The notes beneath the pieces were generated by a model. The model saw only the letters and a list, made by a program, of their open reading frames with translations. It did no database searches and was not told the DNA's origin. A DNA stretch of 64,000 bases from an uncultured Pelagibacteraceae bacterium (GTDB taxonomy: Bacteria > Pseudomonadota > Alphaproteobacteria > Pelagibacterales > Pelagibacteraceae). The stretch's first letter is position 1. Each line of letters begins with the position of its first letter. Positions 30,943 to 40,176 of this stretch are shown one piece after another. Position numbers and translations under genes: made by a program. Where the stretch lies: assembly GCA_902587145.1 (NCBI GenBank), contig CACIKD010000001.1, positions 1-64,000 on the forward strand, read 5' to 3'.

Positions 30943-31436
30943 TGACAAATACAGCAATTTATCCTGGAACATTTGACCCTATCACTTATGGTCATATAGA
31001 CCTAATAAAAAAATCTCTTAAAATTTTCGATAAAATAGTAGTGGCCGCTGCAGAAAATATTAATAAAGATTATCTTTTCAATATAGATGAAAGAGTAGAT
31101 ATTATTAAGGATTCATTATTTAAAGATTTAAAACTTAGTAGAAAAAAAATTTTAGTTATACCCTTTAATACTTTAACAATTAATTTATGCAAAAAGTATA
31201 AAGCAAATGTTATAATAAGAGGTTTAAGAGCTGTGTCAGATTTTGAATATGAGTTTCAATTAGCAGGTATGAATAAAAAATTAAATGAAAAAATTGAGAC
31301 AATTTTTATGATGTCAGATCTCGAAAATCAAATAATTTCATCGAAATTTGTAAAAGAAATAGCTAAATTAGACGGAAAAATAAATAAGTTTGTAACACAA
31401 TCTATAGTAAAAAAAATAAAAAATAAATTAGAATGA
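30942..31436 (+). CDS. coaD: Phosphopantetheine adenylyltransferase
   Basis: Penultimate coenzyme A enzyme, 164 residues, normal length. The nucleotidyltransferase motif is YPGTFDPITYGHIDLI (residues 7-22), and RGLRAVSDFEYEFQLAGMN near 88 and the ISSKFVKEIA motif near 130 are family hallmarks. Overlaps gyrA by one base and the downstream cyclophilin by 4 nt. The gyrA-coaD-ppi order is common in alphaproteobacteria. Confidence 0.96.
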   Translation: MTNTAIYPGTFDPITYGHIDLIKKSLKIFDKIVVAAAENINKDYLFNIDERVDIIKDSLFKDLKLSRKKILVIPFNTLTINLCKKYKANVIIRGLRAVSDFEYEFQLAGMNKKLNEKIETIFMMSDLENQIISSKFVKEIAKLDGKINKFVTQSIVKKIKNKLE

Positions 31437-31984
31437 AGAATATATACATATTAATATTATTTTTTTTTTTTATTTTTAATAAACTTTATACGGAGGAAAT
31501 TATGATAATGAAACTAAAAGATGGAGATGTTGAGTTAGAACTTTACTCAGATGTTGCACCAAATCATGTAAAAAGATTTAAGGAACTAGCTCAAAAAGGT
31601 TCATATGATGGAGTTGTTTTTCACAGAGTTATTGATGGTTTTATGGCTCAAACTGGAGATGTAAAATTTGGAAATTCTAATTCTAAAAATTTTAATTTAT
31701 CACTAGCAGGTACAGGTGGTTCAGATATGCCAGACTTAAACTCAGAATTTTCTGATATACCACATGATAGAGGGATTTTATCTGCAGCTAGATCAGCTGA
31801 CCCTAACAGTGCAAATAGTCAATTTTTTATTTGTTTTCAACCAGCACCGCATTTGGATAGACAATACACAGTCTTCGGTAAGGTAATTAAAGGAATGGAG
31901 TTTATTGACAAAATAAAAAAAGGAGACGGTCCCAATGGTTCTGTAAAGAACCCAGATAAAATTATAAGTTTAAAGTTAAAATAA
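31433..31984 (+). CDS. Periplasmic peptidyl-prolyl isomerase (cyclophilin)
   Basis: 183-residue cyclophilin with an N-terminal signal peptide (about residues 1-20, very hydrophobic, ending near YTEE). The catalytic region has VFHRVIDGFMAQTGD (about 62-76), SAARSADPNSANSQFFI near 122 and the HLDRQYTVFGKV segment near 145. The signal peptide points to the periplasm, as for PpiA-type enzymes. Overlaps coaD by 4 nt and precedes tgt by 6 nt. Confidence 0.93.
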   Translation: MKNIYILILFFFFIFNKLYTEEIMIMKLKDGDVELELYSDVAPNHVKRFKELAQKGSYDGVVFHRVIDGFMAQTGDVKFGNSNSKNFNLSLAGTGGSDMPDLNSEFSDIPHDRGILSAARSADPNSANSQFFICFQPAPHLDRQYTVFGKVIKGMEFIDKIKKGDGPNGSVKNPDKIISLKLK

Positions 31985-31990
31985 CTTTAA

Positions 31991-33106
31991 ATGATTAAAA
32001 AAAAGTTTTCCTTTAAGATAATTTCAAAGTTTAAAAAAGCTAGGATAGGCAAAATCAAAACATCTCGCGGTGATATAGATACACCTGTGTTTATGCCTGT
32101 AGGAACCTTAGGAACAGTGAAAGGGATATTTGTTGATGATATTAAAAGCACTGGAGCTCAAATTATCCTAGGTAATACTTATCATTTAATGCTAAGACCA
32201 GGTTCAAATATTCTAGAAACGTTTGGTGGTCTTCATAAATTTATGAATTGGGAGAAACCAATATTAACAGACTCTGGAGGTTTTCAAATAATGTCATTAT
32301 CAAAATTAAATAAAATAGATGAAGACATAGGAGCAACTTTTAGATCACACATCGATGGAAAAAAAATAGTTTTAAGTCCAGAACAGAGCATTAGAATTCA
32401 AAAATCAATAAATTCAGATATTTTGATGGTTTTAGATGAATGTCCAAAATTAACAAATAACAGAGATAAATTGAAAAGTGCTATCGAGATATCTACAAAA
32501 TGGGCCAAAAGATGCAAAATTGAGTTTGGAAATAATAAAAAAAAGGCTTTGTTTGGTATTATTCAAGGAGGATTGTACAAAGATTTAAGATCTGAAAGTT
32601 TACAAAAACTAATTGATATCAATTTTGATGGATATGCAATAGGTGGACTTGCAGTTGGAGAGTCTCAAAAAGAAATGTTTGAAACTGTAAAGAATATTAC
32701 TGACAAAATGCCTGAAAACAAACCAAGGTATTTAATGGGTGTAGGAACTCCTTCAGATATACTGGGAGCAGTTAAGGAGGGTGTTGACATGTTTGACTGT
32801 GTTATGCCTACAAGATCGGGAAGAACCGGTTTAGCTTTTACTTGGAATGGCAAAATTAACTTAAAGAATTCTATATATAAAGATGACAAATCTCCTCTAG
32901 ATGAACATTGTACGTTAAGAAATTTGAATAGATATTCAAAAAGTTATTTAAATCATTTAATTAAGACAAACGAATTATTAGCTTCTATGCTAATTTCTCT
33001 TCATAACGTTAATTTTTATCAACAATTTATGAGAGAAATTAGAAAAAGTATTAAGAGTCGCACATTCACCAAATTTTATAACAAATATATTAAATTATTT
33101 AACTAA
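31991..33106 (+). CDS. tgt: Queuine tRNA-ribosyltransferase with degraded zinc site
   Basis: Exchanges G34 for preQ1 in GUN-anticodon tRNAs, here possibly tRNA-Asn(GTT) at 6.6 kb; 371 residues. Active-site regions are intact: NTYHLMLRPG near 63, LTDSGGFQIMSL near 93, GIIQGGLYKDLR near 189, GGLAVGE near 218 and MFDCVMPTRSGRTG near 265. The structural zinc site normally reads CxCxxC plus a histidine. Here it is Cys307-Thr-Leu309-Arg-Asn-Leu312 with His338, so two ligands are leucine. Everything else supports Tgt; whether zinc still binds is open. Confidence 0.92.
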   Translation: MIKKKFSFKIISKFKKARIGKIKTSRGDIDTPVFMPVGTLGTVKGIFVDDIKSTGAQIILGNTYHLMLRPGSNILETFGGLHKFMNWEKPILTDSGGFQIMSLSKLNKIDEDIGATFRSHIDGKKIVLSPEQSIRIQKSINSDILMVLDECPKLTNNRDKLKSAIEISTKWAKRCKIEFGNNKKKALFGIIQGGLYKDLRSESLQKLIDINFDGYAIGGLAVGESQKEMFETVKNITDKMPENKPRYLMGVGTPSDILGAVKEGVDMFDCVMPTRSGRTGLAFTWNGKINLKNSIYKDDKSPLDEHCTLRNLNRYSKSYLNHLIKTNELLASMLISLHNVNFYQQFMREIRKSIKSRTFTKFYNKYIKLFN

Positions 33107-33154
33107 TAAATCTTATTGAATTTTAAATCATTTCTATGTAAAAGAAATTCTTTT

Positions 33155-33230
33155 GGGCCCTTAGCTCAGTTGGTAGAGCACCTCCCTTTTAAGGAGGGTG
33201 TCGATGGTTCGAGTCCATCAGGGCTCACCA
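33155..33230 (+). tRNA. tRNA-Lys (TTT)
   Basis: 76-nt tRNA. Acceptor GGGCCCT pairs with AGGGCTC (one G-T pair), the D arm is TAGCTCAGTTGGTAGAGCA, the anticodon stem CCTCC/GGAGG holds loop CTTTTAA with anticodon TTT, the T arm has GGTTCGAGTCC, and CCA is encoded. Ends 8 nt before the convergent M48 peptidase stop. Confidence 0.97.
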
Positions 33231-33238
33231 AATCAGCT

Positions 33239-34084
33239 TTATGTTGATATTGGTGGATACTTAATAATTACTTCTCTTATCCAATTTTCAAGGTTTTCTA
33301 TTCTTTTAGCACTTGAAGGATGGGTACTTAAAAATACTGGTGGCTCTTTACCTTTATTTCTTTCCGCCATTCTTTTCCACAACTTGACTGACTCTCTAAT
33401 ATCATATCCAGACAAAGAAGAAAAAATTAATCCCAAATAATCTGCCTCAGTTTCTTGTTTGCGACCAAAAGGATTCATTATACCTATTTTGTAAATATCC
33501 ATACCTGTTGTACTACCCACTTGATTCCTTGCTTGACTTATAGCTCCTCCAGTAAAAATATCTGCTACTGCTGTTCCTATATTGATTGTCATAGCTTGAC
33601 TGGCTCTTTCGATGGAATGTCTAGCTACTGCATGTGCTATTTCATGTCCCATCACTATTGATAAAGCATCTGTATTTTTCGTAACTTTAAGAAGACCAGT
33701 GTACACTGCAATTTTACCACCTGGCATACACCAAGCGTTAATAATTTTATCATTATCAACTAATACATAGTCCCATCCAAAATTAGCAGTAGGATCATTT
33801 TCTCCTTTTTTCAAAAAAAAAGCGCTCACAGCATTTTCCATTTTTTTTCCAATCTCTATAATTTCCCTTAATTGAGATCCTTTTGTAATTAATTTAGTTT
33901 TACTTCTAAAACTTTCATATGCTGCTGCAGCTTGACGATTTATTGTAGCCTCAGGAATAATACTAAGTTGTTTTCTTTCAGTGATGGGTACGGTTGCACA
34001 TGAAGGCATTAATAATGAGCAACAACCACCACCAAATAAGCCAAGAAATTTTCTTCTATTTATGTTATATTTCATATGACTCAT
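33239..34084 (-). CDS. M48-family metallopeptidase with twin-arginine signal
   Basis: Zinc metallopeptidase of the M48 (Oma1/BepA/LoiP-like) family, 281 residues. The zinc site is HEIAH (His147, Glu148, His151), with a third ligand in QETEADYLG near 217. The N-terminus reads NRRKFLG (9-15) followed by a hydrophobic stretch and a cysteine (LMPSC, Cys29). This fits a Tat signal, possibly with a weak lipobox, so the enzyme should act in the periplasm. An in-frame ATG at 34075 is an equally possible start. Likely role is envelope protein quality control, by analogy. Confidence 0.88.
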   Translation of the reverse strand: MSHMKYNINRRKFLGLFGGGCCSLLMPSCATVPITERKQLSIIPEATINRQAAAAYESFRSKTKLITKGSQLREIIEIGKKMENAVSAFFLKKGENDPTANFGWDYVLVDNDKIINAWCMPGGKIAVYTGLLKVTKNTDALSIVMGHEIAHAVARHSIERASQAMTINIGTAVADIFTGGAISQARNQVGSTTGMDIYKIGIMNPFGRKQETEADYLGLIFSSLSGYDIRESVKLWKRMAERNKGKEPPVFLSTHPSSAKRIENLENWIREVIIKYPPIST

Positions 34085-34159
34085 GATTTTAAATAATAAA
34101 TTATTAATTGCAATTTTTATTTTAATATTAATATTTATAATATATTCAAGTTATAACTA

Positions 34160-34774
34160 ATGGCTCAAAAAGGAAAAAAAACATCTATCTTATCAAGATT
34201 AAGAAACAATTTTTTTGCTGGAGCTGTAGTTCTTATTCCAATAGGAATAACTCTTTATTTATCTTTGTTCATAATCAAAGTATCTTCAAACATTCTTCCT
34301 AAAGAACTAAATCCTAATAACTATTTACCTTTTGAGATACCCGGCATTGAAATTATAATTGCAGTCATCATAATTACATTTATAGGTTGGTTATCGTTAT
34401 CATTTTTAGGTAAGAAAATATTTGAACTAATCAATAGGATTTTAAAAAGAATTCCAATTTTGAGAACTATTTATTCTGCAATTAATCAAATGACAGAAAG
34501 TTTAACAAAAAGCGACAACAAACAAAAAAGTGTAGTTTTGCTTGAATATCCGAAAAAAGATGTGTGGGCAGTAGGGTTCGCAACGAAAGAAAACAAAGGG
34601 ATTATTAATGATAAAATTGGGAACGAACTTGTAAATGTTTTCGTGCCAACAACCCCAAACCCTACGAGTGGTTTTTTGTTAATGGTGCCAAAAAAAAACT
34701 TAATTTTTTTAGATATAACTTTTGAACAAGCATCTAAATTTATCGTGTCCGCTGGCACATCGGATATTGATTAA
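34160..34774 (+). CDS. DUF502 family membrane protein
   Basis: 204-residue protein with two N-terminal membrane segments (about 17-40, LIPIGITLYLSLFIIK, and 58-80, IIAVIIITFIGWLSLSFLG) and a conserved soluble domain: LKRIPILRTIYSAINQ near 96, VFVPTTPNPTSGFLLMVPK near 160. These match the DUF502 family found in many bacteria and plants; no biochemical role is established. Divergent from the M48 gene and overlapping the convergent recG 3' end by 4 nt. Confidence 0.87.
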   Translation: MAQKGKKTSILSRLRNNFFAGAVVLIPIGITLYLSLFIIKVSSNILPKELNPNNYLPFEIPGIEIIIAVIIITFIGWLSLSFLGKKIFELINRILKRIPILRTIYSAINQMTESLTKSDNKQKSVVLLEYPKKDVWAVGFATKENKGIINDKIGNELVNVFVPTTPNPTSGFLLMVPKKNLIFLDITFEQASKFIVSAGTSDID

Positions 34775-36828
34775 TCATATTTAGAGTAAATAATTTCCGC
34801 TCTATCGTGTAATTTTACTAAAAAATCAAATCTATCTAAATTTTCATTCTCTATTTTTTTTAAGTAATTTTCAGCATAAATAAAGAGATCACTATGATCA
34901 ATTGGATCAGCAATTCTGAAGAATTTACTTCCACTTTGTTGGTAACCAATAATATCTCCGAAACCTCTCATTTTCATATCTTCCTCTGCAATAAAAAATC
35001 CATCACTAGACTTTTTCAAAATTTTTATTCTTTGAATACTATTTTTTGATAAATTATCTCTAAATAATAATATACATTTGCCTTGCTTTTGACCTCTACC
35101 AACTCTCCCACGTAGTTGGTGCAACTGAGCTAAACCAAACTTATTAGCATTTTCAATAATTATTAAATTTGCGTCCGGAAAATCAATTCCAACTTCTATG
35201 ACCGTTGTTGAAACCAATATTTTAGTTTTTTTATTAAGAAATTTTTCTAATACTAAGTTTTTCTCATCTTGTTTTAATTCTCCATGCAATATATTTGTTT
35301 CATTTGGAAATTGTTTTTTTAACCAGTTAAATCTTTTATTAACAGACGAATAATCTAAGAACTGAGAGTCTTTAATTAGAGGACACACCCAAAAAACTTG
35401 ATTATTTTGAGATAAATTTTTTTTAATAATCTTTATTAATTCATCAATTTTTTTTTCTGGCTTAGAGTAAGTTAAAATTGGAAGTCTATTTTTTGGTTTT
35501 TCTATAAGTCTGGAAACATCCATATCACCATAAATTGTTAACATCATTGTTCTAGGTATTGGAGTAGCCGACATTAATAAAACATCACAATTTTTACCTC
35601 CTTTGTTTGCCAATGACATTCTTTGTTTTACACCGAATTTATGTTGTTCATCTATTATGATGTAACCCAGATTTTTAAAATTTATTTTTTTTTGAAATAA
35701 GGCGTGTGTTCCAATTAATAAGTCGATTTCACCAATTTTTAACTCTTCAAGAATTTTTTTTCTTAACCTCGTTTCAGTTTTACCAGTCAAAAGTTTAATT
35801 TTAATTTTAGTACCATCAAATATTTTTTTTGCTAAATTATAATGTTGTTTAGCTAATATTGCTGTTGGAGCCATTAAAGCTGTTTGATAACCAATCTCTA
35901 AAGTATTTGCTGCTGTTAGAAATGAAACAATAGTTTTTCCCGAACCAACGTCACCTTGAAGTATTCGAAACATTTTTTTTTCAGATTTTAAATCATTATT
36001 TATTTCATTAATTACTTCTTGTTGATTTTTCGTTAGTTTAAAATTTAAATTATTTAATATCTTATTAGATAGTGAATTATTAAATATTTTGCTTTCCTTA
36101 ATAATTTTTTTAAATTTTTTTCGATTTTTCGAGAGAACTATTAAATTTGATAAAATTTCGTCTAAAGCCAGTCTACGTAAATATTTATTATTTTCTACAT
36201 CACTATTATTTGAATTATGTACTTTTAAAATAGACTCATTCCATGAACAAAATCCAAATTTTTCTAATATATCTTTGTCGTGCCACTCTTCTAAATTAGG
36301 AAGATTATTTAATACTTTTTCAATAATTTTTCTATAGGATTTTTCATTTAGACCCTCGGTTAATGAATACTTTGGAATATTTTTTTTTACGTAGTCAATT
36401 TTATCTATGGACGTAATATAACTCGGATTTGTTATTTGATATTTGTTTCTATAGAAAGAAATTTTTCCACTTATTAAAACAAATTTATTGATTGGTAAGA
36501 CAGATCTTATATAACCCTCTCTACTATTAAAAAAAACAATATCAATTTTACTAAATTCATCTGAACAAATAACTTTATTCGGCAAATTTCTAACTCTTGG
36601 AAAATTGTATTTTAAAACTTTTACTTTGATAGTTTGAATTTTACCCACTTCTAGTCTATTAAGTGCTACCATATCTGACCTATCCGTTGATGAGTAAGGA
36701 AAATGCCATAATAAATCATTAATTTTTTCTATTCTCTTATTTTTTAAATATTTGCTAAGTTTTGGACCAACCCCTTTTAAAAAAGATATATTTTTAAAAA
36801 GATCATCTTTATTTTTAAAAATTGTCAT
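34771..36828 (-). CDS. recG: ATP-dependent DNA helicase RecG
   Basis: Superfamily 2 helicase that remodels stalled forks and recombination branches, about 685 residues. The N-terminal wedge (OB) domain begins FLKGVGPKLSKYL. Motif I is GDVGSGKT, motif II is DEQHKFGVKQR, motif III is MSATPIPRT, and the C-terminal QLRGRVGRG is motif VI. The ATG at 36828 is preferred to 36846 because it leaves a normal gap to divergent sdhE and matches family starts. It is convergent with DUF502. Confidence 0.96.
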   Translation of the reverse strand: MTIFKNKDDLFKNISFLKGVGPKLSKYLKNKRIEKINDLLWHFPYSSTDRSDMVALNRLEVGKIQTIKVKVLKYNFPRVRNLPNKVICSDEFSKIDIVFFNSREGYIRSVLPINKFVLISGKISFYRNKYQITNPSYITSIDKIDYVKKNIPKYSLTEGLNEKSYRKIIEKVLNNLPNLEEWHDKDILEKFGFCSWNESILKVHNSNNSDVENNKYLRRLALDEILSNLIVLSKNRKKFKKIIKESKIFNNSLSNKILNNLNFKLTKNQQEVINEINNDLKSEKKMFRILQGDVGSGKTIVSFLTAANTLEIGYQTALMAPTAILAKQHYNLAKKIFDGTKIKIKLLTGKTETRLRKKILEELKIGEIDLLIGTHALFQKKINFKNLGYIIIDEQHKFGVKQRMSLANKGGKNCDVLLMSATPIPRTMMLTIYGDMDVSRLIEKPKNRLPILTYSKPEKKIDELIKIIKKNLSQNNQVFWVCPLIKDSQFLDYSSVNKRFNWLKKQFPNETNILHGELKQDEKNLVLEKFLNKKTKILVSTTVIEVGIDFPDANLIIIENANKFGLAQLHQLRGRVGRGQKQGKCILLFRDNLSKNSIQRIKILKKSSDGFFIAEEDMKMRGFGDIIGYQQSGSKFFRIADPIDHSDLFIYAENYLKKIENENLDRFDFLVKLHDRAEIIYSKYD

Positions 36829-36853
36829 AGTTAATATATAATACATTCATCAA

Positions 36854-37108
36854 ATGATTGAATTAGAAACTTTAAAGAAAAAAATAATTTACAGAGCAAA
36901 TTATCGCGGTACCAAAGAGATGGACATTTTACTTAGCAAATTTGTTGATAAATATATTAACACTTTTTCGAAAAAGGAACTTGAGGACCTATTCGATTTT
37001 TTGAATTTGGAAGATGAAATTATTTATAATTATTATCAAACAAAAAAAATTAATCAAAAGATGAAAAAAAATAAAGTAATAGAAATTTTTAGTGAATTTA
37101 AACTATAA
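36854..37108 (+). CDS. sdhE: FAD assembly factor SdhE
   Basis: 84-residue YgfY/SdhE family protein that promotes covalent flavinylation of succinate dehydrogenase. The hallmark RGTKEMD (about 19-25) contains the conserved RGxxE motif, followed by LEDLFDFLNLEDEIIYNY. It starts about 25 nt from divergent recG. The TAA stop ends at 37108 and the opposite-strand tRNA-Ser CCA begins at 37109. Confidence 0.92.
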   Translation: MIELETLKKKIIYRANYRGTKEMDILLSKFVDKYINTFSKKELEDLFDFLNLEDEIIYNYYQTKKINQKMKKNKVIEIFSEFKL

Positions 37109-37198
37109 TGGCGGAGAGGGTGGGATTCGAACCCACGAACGAGTTGCCCCGTTGCTGGTTTTCAAGACCAGTGCTTTCAACCGCTCAGCCACCTCTCC
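37109..37198 (-). tRNA. tRNA-Ser (TGA)
   Basis: 90-nt minus-strand tRNA with the long variable arm of serine tRNAs. Acceptor GGAGAGG pairs with CCTCTCC, the anticodon loop CTTGAAA gives TGA, the variable arm is CAACGGGGCAACTCGTTCG-like, the T arm has GGGTTCGAATCCC, and CCA is encoded. It abuts sdhE with zero spacing. Confidence 0.96.
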
Positions 37199-37288
37199 TT
37201 AAAGAAACACTACAAACTAATACTATTATTAGTAAAAAATAACAATAAACTTATTTATTTTGCAAATACTAGTTTAAATAAATTATTT

Positions 37289-38308
37289 ATGATAACTAAC
37301 AAAATGGCTAAATTCTTAATTAAATTTATTTTACTATTTTATTTTTTGTTATTTAACTCTTTTCTTAATGCAGGAGAACATAACTTTGCAGCATGGCTAG
37401 AGAATTTTAAAAATGTAGCTAGAAGTGAAGGTGTATCAGAAATTACTATAAACGATACGCTTAAAAATATTAAATTTTTACCTAAAGTAATTGAGTATGA
37501 TAGATTTCAGCCAGAGTTTTATGAAGACACCCACACATATATTAGCAAAAGAACTAATAACAACAAAGTTAAAAAAGGTTTAATTTTATATTCAAAAGAA
37601 AAAAGGCTAATTAATAAAATTGAAAGTAAGTTCTTAGTAGAAAAAGAATTACTTCTAGCGCTCATGGGTATAGAAACAAATTTTGGAAAATATCTTGGAA
37701 AAATGGATATCTTGTCGTCTCTAGCAACATTAAGCTTTGATAAAAGAAGAAGTGCTTTTTTTACAAAAGAATTATTAACATTATTAAAATTAATAGATAA
37801 AAATATAATTCAAAAGGATATTTTATTTGGATCATGGGCTGGAGCATTTGGAAACTTTCAATTTATGCCCTCTACTATAAAAAATTATGCAATTGATTAT
37901 AACAATAATTCTAATATTGAGTTAAAAAAAATTGATGATTCATTTGCATCTGCTGCTAATTATATTAAAAAAATAGGATGGCAAACTAACTCACCATGTT
38001 TCGTCAGTATTAATTTAAAGAACACAGTTCCAGATAAATATCTAAACACCTCAGCAAGAAAATTGAAAAACAAAAAAAAAGTAAAGTACCTAAAAAAATA
38101 TTTACAAAATCCAGAAAAATATTCTTCATATGATAATATGACAGCAGCTATAATTACTCCAGATAAAGACATTATACCTGGATCAAAAAAACTTAAACCA
38201 GCATATTTAGTTTTTAATAACTATGAATTAATACTTAAATGGAATAGGTCGCTAAGATTTGCTTTAGCCGTGTGTACATTAAAAGATAAATTTAAAAATG
38301 AGATATAA
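37289..38308 (+). CDS. mltB: Lytic murein transglycosylase, MltB family
   Basis: 339-residue periplasmic transglycosylase (SLT_2/MltB type) that cleaves the peptidoglycan glycan backbone. It has an N-terminal signal peptide (about 6-29, hydrophobic, ending NAGEHNF). The catalytic Glu is in LMGIETNFGKYLG (about 125), followed by DILSSLATLSFD and the GAFGNFQFMPST motif near 191. An in-frame ATG six codons later (at 37304) also gives a full signal peptide. It overlaps the RlpA/SPOR lipoprotein gene by 11 nt, in a cell-wall run that continues with dacA. Confidence 0.9.
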   Translation: MITNKMAKFLIKFILLFYFLLFNSFLNAGEHNFAAWLENFKNVARSEGVSEITINDTLKNIKFLPKVIEYDRFQPEFYEDTHTYISKRTNNNKVKKGLILYSKEKRLINKIESKFLVEKELLLALMGIETNFGKYLGKMDILSSLATLSFDKRRSAFFTKELLTLLKLIDKNIIQKDILFGSWAGAFGNFQFMPSTIKNYAIDYNNNSNIELKKIDDSFASAANYIKKIGWQTNSPCFVSINLKNTVPDKYLNTSARKLKNKKKVKYLKKYLQNPEKYSSYDNMTAAIITPDKDIIPGSKKLKPAYLVFNNYELILKWNRSLRFALAVCTLKDKFKNEI

Positions 38309-39032
38309 TTATTTTTTAATATTTCTTGTCTTGTGTTCTTGCACATCTATAAGTATGAATAAATATGAAAAACCTGTTTTAAACTCCAAAGGGTTTGCAT
38401 ATATTTATACTCCCGATGACTATGAAAATAAAATTATCAAAAAGAAAATTAATTCGGATGAATTAATAATTGCTCATAATAAAGTAAAAAGGGGTTCTTT
38501 ATTAAAGATCACAAACCCTAATAATGGAAAAAATGTAATATTAAAAAATTCTTTTAGACTGGATTATCCCGATTTTTATAAAGTTTTAATTACCAAACAT
38601 ATTTCAAACCAAATTGGTTTAAATGAAAATTTCCCATATGTAGAGGTGGAAGAGCTTAAAAAGAATAAGTCTTTCATTGCAAAAAAAGCTGAAACGCATG
38701 AAGAAGAAAAGCAATTAGGTGTTAAAGCACCCGTTGAAAAAGTGAAAATTAATAATATAAGCAAAACAAAAGAAACAATGTCTAATGAACAACCTAAATT
38801 TGTTATCATTTTAGGTAATTTTTATTCACAAGAGTCTGCTAAACTTTTGATAAAGAGGGTCAAAACTGAGTCGTTATCTCTTAGAAATAAGAAAATCTCT
38901 ATTGAGAAAAAAAATAAACATAATTTTGAGGTTTTTTTAGGCCCATATAAGACTATTAAAATGATTAAAAATGATTACATTGCTTTAAAACAGATAAATT
39001 TTGATGAGGTAGACATAAAAATATATGAATAA
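38298..39032 (+). CDS. RlpA-like SPOR-domain lipoprotein
   Basis: 244-residue outer-membrane-type lipoprotein. Lipobox LCSC near residue 15, a double-psi beta-barrel region of RlpA type (about 30-110: ELIIAHNKVKRGSLLKITNP) and a C-terminal SPOR domain (about 165-244: FVIILGNFYSQESAKLLIKR) that binds denuded glycan at septa. The RlpA catalytic DRGPF motif is not present (KNSFRLDYPDF occupies that place), although the AH histidine is kept. Enzyme activity is therefore doubtful. Flanked by mltB-like and dacA, overlapping both. Confidence 0.82.
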   Translation: MRYNYFLIFLVLCSCTSISMNKYEKPVLNSKGFAYIYTPDDYENKIIKKKINSDELIIAHNKVKRGSLLKITNPNNGKNVILKNSFRLDYPDFYKVLITKHISNQIGLNENFPYVEVEELKKNKSFIAKKAETHEEEKQLGVKAPVEKVKINNISKTKETMSNEQPKFVIILGNFYSQESAKLLIKRVKTESLSLRNKKISIEKKNKHNFEVFLGPYKTIKMIKNDYIALKQINFDEVDIKIYE

Positions 39033-40176
39033 ATATTTTATAAAAATATTAACTTTATACTTTTTTCTAACAATAAATCTTAACTCAAATCCAAAGGTAG
39101 ACGTTAAGACTGCTATTTTATTAGATTACGACTCTAATGAAATTATTTTTGAGCTCGAACCTGATATGAGTATTTATCCTGCATCTATGACCAAAATCAT
39201 GACTTCAATAATTGTTTTTGATTTATTAGAACAAGGAAAACTATCTTTAGATGATAAATTTTTGATTTCTGAAAAAGCTTGGAGATTATCTCAAAGTGGA
39301 TACTCATCGATGTTTTTGATGATAAATGACGAGGTTTCAGTAGAAAATCTTTTAAAAGGAATAATCATAGCATCTGGTAACGATGCTTGTATTGCAATAG
39401 CTGAAGGAATTGCCGGTACAGAGGAAAATTTTGCCGACATGATGAATGAGAAAGCTAGTGAGATTGGAATGAGCAACACGAATTTTGCAAACTCGTCTGG
39501 TATAAATCATCCTGACAATTACTCTACAGTTCGAGATATAGCTATCATGTCACAATATTTAATAAAAAATCATCCTGAGCATTACGAACTTTTTAAAGAA
39601 AAAACATTTACTTGGGATAGAACAGGTGGTGATCCAATTACTCAAGGTAATAGGAATCCATTATTATATAAAAGAGTTGGAGTAGATGGTATCAAAACGG
39701 GCTATCTAGCAGTAGAAAAATATTCATTGGCTAGCACAATGAAAAGAGATCAGCGAAGACTTATTGCTGTAGCAAGTGGTTTTCAAACAAAAAATTCAAG
39801 ATCCAGTGGCTCTTTAAAGATATTAAGTTGGGGGTTTAGAAATACTGACACATTTGAAATTTCTAAAAAAAATGAAACAATATTTCCTGTAAAAACTTGG
39901 CTTGGAAAAAAAATTGACATAGACGGGATAACAAAAGAAGATGTTTTTTTAACACTTAAGAAAAAAGAGGCAAGAAACTTAAAAGTTTTTTTAAACTATA
40001 ATGGCCCTGTAAAAGCACCAATTACCAAAGACCAAAAAATAGCAAATTTAGAAATATTTGTTAAAGACAATTTAATTAAAAAGGTTCCTGTTTATGCTGC
40101 TGAAAATGTAAAAAAGGTAAATGTATTTAAGAGCTTATTTTTGTCATTGAATTATTTGATTTGGGGAGATGTATAA
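39025..40176 (+). CDS. dacA: D-alanyl-D-alanine carboxypeptidase (PBP5/6 family)
   Basis: 383-residue periplasmic DD-carboxypeptidase (peptidase S11) that trims pentapeptide stems in peptidoglycan. A signal peptide covers about residues 1-21. Motifs: SMTK (PASMTKIMT, about 53), SGN (IIASGNDACIA, about 116) and KTG (DGIKTGYLA, about 227). The C-terminal PBP5-type beta domain is present (about 285-355), and the end is hydrophobic (FKSLFLSLNYLIWG), fitting membrane association. Overlaps the SPOR gene and tmk by 8 nt each. Confidence 0.94.
   Translation: MNKYFIKILTLYFFLTINLNSNPKVDVKTAILLDYDSNEIIFELEPDMSIYPASMTKIMTSIIVFDLLEQGKLSLDDKFLISEKAWRLSQSGYSSMFLMINDEVSVENLLKGIIIASGNDACIAIAEGIAGTEENFADMMNEKASEIGMSNTNFANSSGINHPDNYSTVRDIAIMSQYLIKNHPEHYELFKEKTFTWDRTGGDPITQGNRNPLLYKRVGVDGIKTGYLAVEKYSLASTMKRDQRRLIAVASGFQTKNSRSSGSLKILSWGFRNTDTFEISKKNETIFPVKTWLGKKIDIDGITKEDVFLTLKKKEARNLKVFLNYNGPVKAPITKDQKIANLEIFVKDNLIKKVPVYAAENVKKVNVFKSLFLSLNYLIWGDV

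Noticed and set aside
33198..33440. Plus-strand frame starting in tRNA-Lys
   Set aside because: It begins inside the tRNA (VRVHQGSPN artefact) and lies antisense to the M48 gene.
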